DNA from: a virus
IMG/VR virus record: IMGVR_UViG_3300049827_000334
Coordinates: 1 to 48,980 of that record
DNA: 48,980 bases
Strand: one strand, 5' to 3'
The position numbers were made by a program, and so were the translations under genes. Each line of letters starts with the position of its first letter. The first letter of the stretch is position 1. The notes below the pieces were generated by a model. The model worked only from the letters and a program-made list of their open reading frames with translations, had not been told where the DNA came from and did not search any database. Positions 21,266-27,551 of this stretch are shown here, piece after piece.

Positions 21266-21434
21266 ACTTCTCCATAATCTCGTCCATCTGCTCCAAGGAT
21301 TCGAGTCTGGTAATCATGTCAGACAGCATACTGATGACAATGGGATGTTCACCACGGGCAGCAAATGCAATTGCATCACGTAAGTTATCGGATGCCTGCA
21401 TGACAGACTCTTTGACTTGAGTAGAGAGAGACAT
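21237..21434 (-). CDS. Small conserved cyanophage-like protein (65 aa)
   Basis: The frame is open from 21479 but the ATG at 21434 (MSLSTQVKESVMQASDNLRD) fits small cyanophage proteins of the same style, with AIAFAARGEHPIVISMLSDM following. Helical and acidic. No function known to me. It overlaps the 60-aa gene by 29 nt. Confidence 0.65.
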   Translation of the reverse strand: MSLSTQVKESVMQASDNLRDAIAFAARGEHPIVISMLSDMITRLESLEQMDEIMEKFGGRTEKKI

Positions 21435-21478
21435 CTCGGATTCTTTGGGTGTCCTTACTATAGGGGCAACGATATACA

Positions 21479-22213
21479 TTAGGGCTTATGAAGGATTGGT
21501 ACCTTGTACATACCAATTCTGTCATGCCCTCTCTTGGCAAATTCCATGCAGATGGTAGTGGTATCACAATCCCATTGCTTGGTTTTTGGGTTGATTTCCG
21601 AAAAACGAACGCCTTGTGCAATTGGATCTGCTTTGTAAACACAAAAACAATTGAAGGTAGCCGCTAAGGAGAGGCATTCGGGAAGCTCAGAAATTTTAGG
21701 GCCAAAATATTCGGAGTCTTCGGCATTTACCCTGGTAGCCCAGCTGTCATAAATCCAGTCAGGTACACCAATGCCCTGAGGTAAAACACTGTAGCCAGAG
21801 GCAATATCAAGGTCAGAATGAATCATCTGGCCTACGTCTACAGTGCTGTACGTCACGTCAGGTTCAATGGAGATCACCTTGTCGTAAGCCTCCAGGCCAA
21901 CAATCTCATCAGCAATAGATAAAGTTTTGTTGCGTGCCATGGCTAGGTATTTGACCCGCTCCTCCGCTTTGATGGAGTGAAAGTAAGGCCAATCAAAGTT
22001 GCGGATTGCAATGTTGACCTTGTTGAGTTTCTTCTTGAGCAAGGGCTCAACCGCATTCAATGCCTGTTTGGTGCCATCGTTTGAATCGTTCTCCAGGACA
22101 ACAAGATCAAAAACGGTATCCTGGTGTACATCACACAGACTTTGCAACTGGTTGGCCCAGGTGGAAACGTGCTTGGCTCGGTTGCGAATGATGGTTGAAA
22201 TCAGGCAGCGCAT
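21479..22213 (-). CDS. Glycosyltransferase-like protein (GT-A, CAP59-like)
   Basis: The N-terminal part has VVLENDSNDGT (about residue 38-48), then EERVKYLAMARNKTL and VISIEPDVTYS, the ENDS-x-DGT/RVKYLA-x-RN pattern of CAP59-type mannosyltransferases and related nucleotide-sugar transferases. It probably transfers a sugar from GDP- or UDP-sugar. A DxD-like metal site is not clear (SIEPDV). It overlaps the ColD-like gene by 13 nt and probably belongs to the same transcript. Confidence 0.65.
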   Translation of the reverse strand: MRCLISTIIRNRAKHVSTWANQLQSLCDVHQDTVFDLVVLENDSNDGTKQALNAVEPLLKKKLNKVNIAIRNFDWPYFHSIKAEERVKYLAMARNKTLSIADEIVGLEAYDKVISIEPDVTYSTVDVGQMIHSDLDIASGYSVLPQGIGVPDWIYDSWATRVNAEDSEYFGPKISELPECLSLAATFNCFCVYKADPIAQGVRFSEINPKTKQWDCDTTTICMEFAKRGHDRIGMYKVPILHKP

Positions 22214-23373
22214 GAGTGCAACTCCTTGGCCAGGGCTGAGATCTGGCGCTCGGTAATGAAGTGGTTATTGCCAATATAGAAGGCGTGGTCGTGAATTTCC
22301 TCGCTGTTGGGCAAATACGGACTTTTCTTGTAGTCCTTCATGAAAGGCTGACGCAACAGGTTGCCGACCAGGAAGGGACGTGTCTCCACGCCAATCGACC
22401 GCAGGTGCTTAATTAAGTAGTTGCGGGTCTCAGGTGATACACAATGGAACGGTAAGGTCATAGCACTGTTGCCAAATGGGTTGGGCAGGTGCTTGATCCA
22501 AGGGTGATCCATCATGGACATGTAAAACTGGAAATAATTTTGTTGTCTTTTGCTAACAAACTTATCTAGTTTTTTAAGTTGAACTAGGCCAATAACCGCA
22601 CCTAATTCATTATTGCGGAAATTGTAACCTTCAGTCGGGAACAAGAAGGCTGGGTCAATATCGGGGGCAGCAGCTTCTTCTGTTAGGCGGTACGAACCGT
22701 ACATCTCACGCGACATACCGTGAGAACGTTTAGCACGCATCAAGTTATACAATTCTTCGCTATCGGTACATACCATGCCACCTTCAATAGTGGTCATGTG
22801 GTGACCAAAGTAAAACGAGAAAGTAGAGCCTAAACCTGCATTACCAACCTTTTCATCATCAAGATCAAGTGCACCATGGGATTCGCAGCAGTCTTCCAGG
22901 AGGATGGCATTGGGCCAATACTCTTTGATCTGCCGTAGGTCGTTGGCAAATCCCATGATGTGCGTCACATAGATTACATCAGGTTCAATACCTAGTTCCT
23001 TAAACCTTTTTAAAGATTCAAAACAAGGCGAATAGGCTTCGTAGTCAATGTCATAGAAAAACATCTCATGTCCCTGTTGCTTAAACGTTGAGATATTGGT
23101 AGCCCAATTCACGGCAGGGCAGAAGATCTTAAGTTTGGCACGCTTGCCAAAATACATTTCACGTACTGCGTCCAGCAGCAATGTATTGGCAGTGGTACCG
23201 CTGCTGACAAACAAAGAGAACTTGCGTTTCTGCCAGAGGGACCACTCTTGTTCAAACTCCAGGCACTTAGGGCCGTTGGTGAAACGGTCACTGGTCAAGA
23301 TGAATTTGGTCAGCTCAAATTTCTCCTTCACTCCAATGGTGTTTTTCTGGAGCGGCCAATCAAATTGAGCCAT
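22201..23373 (-). CDS. ColD-like PLP-dependent GDP-sugar 3-dehydratase
   Basis: A DegT/DnrJ/EryC1/StrS fold protein. The segment SFYFGHHMTTIEGGM has His191 where aminotransferases have the Schiff-base Lys. Family knowledge: this Lys-to-His switch defines the sugar 3-dehydratases ColD (GDP-4-keto-6-deoxymannose 3-dehydratase) and E1; the E1 Fe-S cysteines are not seen, so ColD fits better. Other motifs: EDCCESHGA with Asp161 at the PLP-nitrogen site, and SSGTTANT. Length 390 aa matches ColD. The gene is divergent from gmd, whose product makes the ColD substrate. A ColC-type enzyme (GDP-colitose synthase) is not in the window. Confidence 0.85.
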   Translation of the reverse strand: MAQFDWPLQKNTIGVKEKFELTKFILTSDRFTNGPKCLEFEQEWSLWQKRKFSLFVSSGTTANTLLLDAVREMYFGKRAKLKIFCPAVNWATNISTFKQQGHEMFFYDIDYEAYSPCFESLKRFKELGIEPDVIYVTHIMGFANDLRQIKEYWPNAILLEDCCESHGALDLDDEKVGNAGLGSTFSFYFGHHMTTIEGGMVCTDSEELYNLMRAKRSHGMSREMYGSYRLTEEAAAPDIDPAFLFPTEGYNFRNNELGAVIGLVQLKKLDKFVSKRQQNYFQFYMSMMDHPWIKHLPNPFGNSAMTLPFHCVSPETRNYLIKHLRSIGVETRPFLVGNLLRQPFMKDYKKSPYLPNSEEIHDHAFYIGNNHFITERQISALAKELHSCAA

Positions 23374-23424
23374 TTCTACCGCTTTACATCTTGGTTATAG
23401 TAACGAGTATAGACAAAAGGTTCG

Positions 23425-24450
23425 ATGAAAAAAGCACTGATCACGGGAATTACGGGACAAGACGGTGCCTATCTCACCCACAGTCTCGTGTCCAAGGGAT
23501 ACGAAGTGCTTGGTCTTGTCCGCAACAACGCCAATCCAGGAAATAAAGACAAGCTGAAGTGGATCTTTCATGGTCAGATCCCATCATCGGTACGCTTTGA
23601 GTACTCCGATATGACAGATGCTACCTCTGTGCACAGGGCTGTAGATTCTTTTGCTCCTGATGAGGTATACAATCTGGCGGCTCAAAGCCACGTTGGCGTC
23701 AGCTTCAAGTCTCCTGGTAGTACCTCATATACAAACGCAATTGGGGTGCTGAATATTTTGGAGGCTTGCCGTAATGCCAATGCCAAACCAAAGTTTTACC
23801 AAGCCGCAACATCGGAGATGTTCGGGAAGGTGCAGCAGGTGCCCCAGGTGGAATCCACTCCCTTCTATCCGCGTAGTCCGTATGGGGTCGCCAAACTCTT
23901 TGGGTACTGGTTGACAATCAACTACCGGGAAAGCTACGACCTCTTTGGTTGCAATGGAATCCTCTTCAACCACGAATCACCGCTGCGTGGAGAGGAGTTT
24001 GTTACCCGTAAGATCACTAAAGCTGTCGGTCAAATCTGGAAGGGACGCCAAGAATTTGTGGAGCTTGGCAACCTGGACGCAAAACGAGACTGGGGTCATG
24101 CCCGTGACTACGTGGAAGCAATGTATCTCATGCTCCAGCAAGATGAGCCGGACGACTATGTGATCGCAACGGGCCAACAGACTAGCGTGCGTACCTTCTG
24201 TGAAATGGCTTTTGAATTAGCTGGTCTTCCTATCGAATGGGACGGGGAAGGTATTGAGGAAGTTGGTTACTGCCGAAAACTGGATCATGTAGTGATCCGT
24301 ATTAATCCTGACTTCTATCGTCCAGCAGAAGTTGATTCTTTGCTTGGCGACTCCAGCTATGCACAGAAAAAACTGGGGTGGAAACTAAATTCCACCCTGG
24401 AAAAATTGGTAGAAGAAATGGTGGCCTACGACATCAGCAAAGCTTCCTGA
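23425..24450 (+). CDS. gmd: GDP-mannose 4,6-dehydratase
   Basis: Short-chain dehydrogenase fold converting GDP-mannose to GDP-4-keto-6-deoxymannose. NADP-binding GITGQDG at residues 8-14; catalytic Thr129-Ser130-Glu131 (ATSEMFG); YxxxK as Tyr153/Lys157 (PYGVAK); NHESPLRGEEFVTRKI is a Gmd hallmark. Length 341 aa is typical. Divergent from the ColD-like gene across a 51-bp gap, and converging with a glycosyltransferase with a 25-nt tail overlap. Confidence 0.97.
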   Translation: MKKALITGITGQDGAYLTHSLVSKGYEVLGLVRNNANPGNKDKLKWIFHGQIPSSVRFEYSDMTDATSVHRAVDSFAPDEVYNLAAQSHVGVSFKSPGSTSYTNAIGVLNILEACRNANAKPKFYQAATSEMFGKVQQVPQVESTPFYPRSPYGVAKLFGYWLTINYRESYDLFGCNGILFNHESPLRGEEFVTRKITKAVGQIWKGRQEFVELGNLDAKRDWGHARDYVEAMYLMLQQDEPDDYVIATGQQTSVRTFCEMAFELAGLPIEWDGEGIEEVGYCRKLDHVVIRINPDFYRPAEVDSLLGDSSYAQKKLGWKLNSTLEKLVEEMVAYDISKAS

Positions 24451-25274
24451 AGACGGCCTTGGTGAAACTTCACAACATCGGGGTGGGGAACCACCTCTTT
24501 GTTGTGGATGATCTTGGCATGCAAAGTTGGATCTGCAATTACTTCGTAGCCATTGCTGCGGATACCAGCGCAAAACTCCCAGTGCTCTACACCATCAATT
24601 ACTGCCCACTCAACACCATCCTCGCAGTCCATAGCCTCAGCTTTAACCATAGCAATCGAACCAAACGCACTATTGCAGCTCACTGCTTCTCCGTTGTCCC
24701 AAAGCATGCGGTCTTCTGTATGTAAGAAAGGATTAGCTGCAAACGTTAAACACTGTTTGTCGTCCCGATCTTTGAGAGACCAGCTGTCAAAGTAAGACGG
24801 GCGGTCAGTATCTTCAACGTAATCACGTACGTTTTGAACGGTATTGGGTGAGACCATACCCCATGTGGGATTAGCATCCAGGACTTCAACCATGTCAAGG
24901 ATTAACTCTGGCTCCCAGTGCACATCACTATCAGCAACCAACAGGTAATCAAAGTTGTAGTACGTCTCAAGAGGTGAGAGCGCCAGGTTGCGGTAACGGG
25001 CTTGATATTTGACGCGCTCTAGGGAGGAGACACTACCCCACTTGGGTGCATCAATGTTTTCGGATAACAAGATCCCTTTGCGTGTGGAAAGCCAGTCCAT
25101 CAGGATATGCGGCGTTCCATCCACAGAATCGTTCTCAAAAAAACTGTAGACGCAACGAATGTTATTGGCATGAAGCAATGTCTCCATCGCTTCAAACTGA
25201 TCAAGGGACCTGTCGATGTAGCTTTCACTATCACGCCAAAGTGATAGCACAGCAACAATCTTGGAGTCCTTCAT
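24426..25274 (-). CDS. Glycosyltransferase (GT-A, CAP59-like, DxD)
   Basis: Same family style as the gene at 21.5 kb: FFENDSVDGT, then RVKYQARYRNLALSPL and LLVADSDVHWE with a clear DSD metal site. It probably uses a GDP-sugar and a divalent metal. It overlaps the 52-aa gene by 4 nt (ATGA), and its end overlaps gmd. Acceptor unknown: host LPS-like glycan, virion protein or DNA base are possibilities. Confidence 0.75.
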   Translation of the reverse strand: MKDSKIVAVLSLWRDSESYIDRSLDQFEAMETLLHANNIRCVYSFFENDSVDGTPHILMDWLSTRKGILLSENIDAPKWGSVSSLERVKYQARYRNLALSPLETYYNFDYLLVADSDVHWEPELILDMVEVLDANPTWGMVSPNTVQNVRDYVEDTDRPSYFDSWSLKDRDDKQCLTFAANPFLHTEDRMLWDNGEAVSCNSAFGSIAMVKAEAMDCEDGVEWAVIDGVEHWEFCAGIRSNGYEVIADPTLHAKIIHNKEVVPHPDVVKFHQGRLQEALLMS

Positions 25275-25429
25275 AGATCAATCCGTGTGTAAGGAACGTC
25301 TTGTTCCCGTAATTTAGCCTCAAATCGATCTGCTTCTACGGTTTCAACGTCTTCGTAGGCAAGGTTTTTAAAACAACCAGTGCGGCAGTCCTCGTCAAAA
25401 TCGTAATAGAAACGGGTTAGGTTGCGCAT
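25271..25429 (-). CDS. Small protein with paired Cys (52 aa)
   Basis: Reads MRNLTRFYYDFDEDCRTGCF and then a helical charged part ending in PYTRIDL. Two Cys (15 and 19) lie close to a Tyr-rich stretch. Its stop overlaps the glycosyltransferase ATG, and its start overlaps the end of the Hli-like gene by 13 nt, so it is within an operon. No family recognised. Confidence 0.65.
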   Translation of the reverse strand: MRNLTRFYYDFDEDCRTGCFKNLAYEDVETVEADRFEAKLREQDVPYTRIDL

Positions 25430-25668
25430 AGAACTATGTCCCAAATTGATTTGTGTGAGACTAATTCTAAGATCAACACTGTGGACAGAGCAAGCATTGC
25501 CACACGGCCGTTAACTCGCTCTGCATACCAGATATGATCGTTCATATTCTCATGCCATTCCCAAAACTTAAGGTCCGGGCATTCTTCCCAGATGAATTTG
25601 AGGACGGCGCCAAACATCCAACCAAAGCAAGAGACGTAACCTTTTACTCCATACCAAAACTTGTTCAT
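25417..25668 (-). CDS. hli: High-light-inducible protein (Hli) type
   Basis: The C-terminal half carries the chlorophyll-binding LHC/Hli motif: AERVNGRVAMLALS, with Glu50, Asn53 and Arg55 in the ExxNxR pattern, inside one membrane helix ending near residue 71. Hli proteins bind chlorophyll and protect photosystem II under light stress; many cyanophages carry hli genes. The extra N-terminal 45 residues are rich in Trp, Phe and Cys and unusual for this family. ATG at 25543 (MNDHIWYAE) would give a shorter, more typical Hli. ATGA overlap with the upstream membrane ORF. Confidence 0.85.
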   Translation of the reverse strand: MNKFWYGVKGYVSCFGWMFGAVLKFIWEECPDLKFWEWHENMNDHIWYAERVNGRVAMLALSTVLILELVSHKSIWDIVLCAT

Positions 25669-25769
25669 TGGCGGGAAGCAACCTCAACAAAAAACAGGTA
25701 GGCATCCATGCTAATGACAACCAGCATTGCCCCAAGGATCGCCGCAATTGCGTAGTTGAAATCGTCCAT
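25665..25769 (-). CDS. Tiny single-helix membrane protein (34 aa)
   Basis: Reads MDDFNYAIAAILGAMLVVIS, then MDAYLFFVEVASRQ: one hydrophobic helix with an acidic start. Its stop overlaps the Hli-like start (ATGA), so the two are likely translated together. Size and layout resemble small photosystem subunits, but I see no match to a named one. Confidence 0.6.
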   Translation of the reverse strand: MDDFNYAIAAILGAMLVVISMDAYLFFVEVASRQ

Positions 25770-25821
25770 CGTCCAAATCTCGACTTATGCGTTAAGCTAA
25801 CAGCAATATACAAAACCATCA

Positions 25822-26676
25822 ATGGTTGCTAACATAAATCAAGGTGATCCTTGGATTGAGGCCAAGGAAAAGCAACCGGAGATGATGCGGGACCTTAACA
25901 GGACCGCAGCCAGAATTACGCTTAACGGAAAACGTCACTATACAACTCCGTTACCCACTGGACCTGCGCCGTCCGTAACTACAATTATTAGCGAAACAGC
26001 TTCCGAAGCAAACAAACGGAAGCTTGAAATGTGGTCGAAAGCAAATCCAGGTGTCAAAGAACAAGCAGCCGAGCGGGGCACTGCCATTCACTATGGTATG
26101 GAGCAGTACCTCAAAGGGAATAAGAACCCGGAAATCAAGGACGAATATGCAGATTTTTGGGCGGGCATGCCGTCAATTCTGGATCAATTCCAGGAAGTCC
26201 TTTGGGCCGAGTCGCCTGTTCTGGATAAATATAACTTTACTATTGGTGCTGATGACGTTGCTCGCGTCTGGGGTTGTGACTCAGAAGGTCGTGCTTGGGC
26301 TGGTGCTCCTGATATTATTGCTGTTGCCAATAACAAACTAACGCTCGCGGACTTAAAGACCAGCGTCAAACCATACAGCCGTAAATGGCCAAAAGATCTG
26401 GAGAAGGGGTCCCAGGAGTGGAGAGATCTGCTCGGTGGTCACATGAAATTCAAGAAGACCTGCAAGCAGCTTGCGGCCTACGATATTGCAATTGAACAGA
26501 CTCTGGGTATGAAGGTGCAGCAGGCTGCCATCCTGGTATCGACACCAGCCCGCACTCAGGTGTTTAAGATCTCCCGGAACTTTCTTAATATGCTCCGGGA
26601 AGATTGGTTCAAGATCGTTGATGAATACTACAAGCAGATTGAAAACTGCAATGTATATGATCCAGACCTAATCTGA
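25822..26676 (+). CDS. RecB/Cas4-like PD-(D/E)XK exonuclease
   Basis: Contains ERGTAIHYGMEQYL, the RGT-x-x-H motif of Cas4/RecB nucleases, and GAPDIIAVANNKLTLADLKTS, giving Asp and D-x-K of the catalytic PD-(D/E)XK core. A downstream KKTCKQLAAYDIAIEQ matches the QxxxY motif. It probably processes DNA ends in replication or recombination. Length 284 aa is usual for phage members. It precedes the primase/helicase. Confidence 0.85.
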   Translation: MVANINQGDPWIEAKEKQPEMMRDLNRTAARITLNGKRHYTTPLPTGPAPSVTTIISETASEANKRKLEMWSKANPGVKEQAAERGTAIHYGMEQYLKGNKNPEIKDEYADFWAGMPSILDQFQEVLWAESPVLDKYNFTIGADDVARVWGCDSEGRAWAGAPDIIAVANNKLTLADLKTSVKPYSRKWPKDLEKGSQEWRDLLGGHMKFKKTCKQLAAYDIAIEQTLGMKVQQAAILVSTPARTQVFKISRNFLNMLREDWFKIVDEYYKQIENCNVYDPDLI

Positions 26677-26677
26677 A

Positions 26678-26833
26678 TCACATCATGCTGTTCATCATGT
26701 TCTCAACGTTGCCGCCGGAAGAGCCTTGGTTAAAAGCGGCAGCACGCTCGTCGCTCTCTTCTTGTTCACCTTTCTTCTGTGCCTTCAGGTTTTCAAGAAG
26801 CTGACCAAAACGATCAAGGGAAGGATCCTGCAT
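26678..26833 (-). CDS. Small acidic protein (51 aa)
   Basis: The frame opens at 26875, with ATG choices at 26857 and 26833; I choose 26833 (MQDPSLDRFGQLLENLKAQK) because a TATAAT-like box lies upstream (26857-26862 on the minus strand). Helical, with a Ser/Gly/Asn-rich C-terminus. No family recognised. Confidence 0.5.
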   Translation of the reverse strand: MQDPSLDRFGQLLENLKAQKKGEQEESDERAAAFNQGSSGGNVENMMNSMM

Positions 26834-26866
26834 GTCTATAGTTGTATGTAAATTCATTATAACAAA

Positions 26867-27151
26867 GTGATTCAAGCGTTATTCAAGAGCATCATTGATG
26901 CCGTAATTAAATGGTGGAAACGTGTCTGGTTTGAGGCAAAGCTAAAGGCCAGACTTGATATGATTGAACTGGAAAATCGGATTCAATCCGAGTTAGAGCG
27001 GGAAATTGAACAACGCCCTATCTACTCGGAAAAACCAATTGACCCTGAGCTTCAAACCGGTGAGTCTCAAAAGCTCGGCGGCGAGATGCGGCTGACTGCC
27101 CCTTGGTACACTGATGGCCTGGAACCCGAACGGAAAGATGGAGAGCCGTAA
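26867..27151 (+). CDS. Small helical protein (94 aa)
   Basis: Begins with GTG at 26867 (MIQALFKSIIDAVIKWWKRV); amphipathic helix, then charged heptads (DMIELENRIQSELEREIEQR), then a polar tail. May associate with membranes. No family recognised. Confidence 0.55.
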   Translation: MIQALFKSIIDAVIKWWKRVWFEAKLKARLDMIELENRIQSELEREIEQRPIYSEKPIDPELQTGESQKLGGEMRLTAPWYTDGLEPERKDGEP

Positions 27152-27290
27152 ACGTCACGCATGGCAAGTCGCATGTGAGACAGCTGTTGTTACAAGGGAA
27201 GATGCATTGCAGGTGTACCAGCGGTTGATGCGGCAGTTTGAAGAATTAGATCCAATTGAGACATGTAATGAGTCCAACAAGACTCGCTGA
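27138..27290 (+). CDS. Small basic protein (50 aa)
   Basis: Starts within the end of the previous gene (14-nt overlap). MESRKRHAWQVACETAVVTR, then a helical stretch (ALQVYQRLMRQFEELDPIE). Intact frame with sensible composition. No family recognised. Confidence 0.55.
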   Translation: MESRKRHAWQVACETAVVTREDALQVYQRLMRQFEELDPIETCNESNKTR

Positions 27291-27315
27291 TCTACCAAAA
27301 GGCGTAATGGTTGGT

Positions 27316-27363
27316 CTGGATTGGCGGCCGTAGGATAAGGAAACACTCAAATCCAGCCCCTAC
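27316..27363 (+). promoter_or_regulatory. Possible pseudoknot directly before a start codon
   Basis: CTGGATT (27316-27322) pairs with AATCCAG (27350-27356); GTAGG (27330-27334), within its loop, pairs with CCTAC (27359-27363), crossing the first stem. The second stem ends two bases before the ATG at 27366. This could block or gate ribosome entry. One loop is only 2 nt, so geometry is doubtful. Confidence 0.3.
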
Positions 27364-27365
27364 CC

Positions 27366-27551
27366 ATGGACATCAATGTCGGCATGGGTGAGTGGATAAA
27401 TAGTCTCACGAGTCGCATGTTAAATGCGGCGGATGGAGACTGCTTTTATCTGCCCACCTTGATGCATCTCCACGCATTTCAACTGGTAAAAGATACTTCG
27501 TTTTCTGAGCGAAACTTTAAAGTAGAGGTTGAGGAAAAAAGTAAGGCATGA
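27366..27551 (+). CDS. Small protein before the primase gene (61 aa)
   Basis: Begins MDINVGMGEWINSLTSRMLN and has a Cys at residue 26; charged C-terminus. It overlaps the prim-pol start by 4 nt (ATGA), so it is probably expressed with it. No family recognised. Confidence 0.6.
   Translation: MDINVGMGEWINSLTSRMLNAADGDCFYLPTLMHLHAFQLVKDTSFSERNFKVEVEEKSKA

Noticed and set aside
22201-23373. Perosamine synthase (aminotransferase) reading of the DegT-family gene
   Set aside because: The Schiff-base Lys is replaced by His191, which fits the ColD-type dehydratase and not an aminotransferase.
27366-27460. Possible tRNA-like fold
   Set aside because: Has an anticodon-like hairpin but no T-arm (no TTCRANY loop) or U33; the region is a small CDS.
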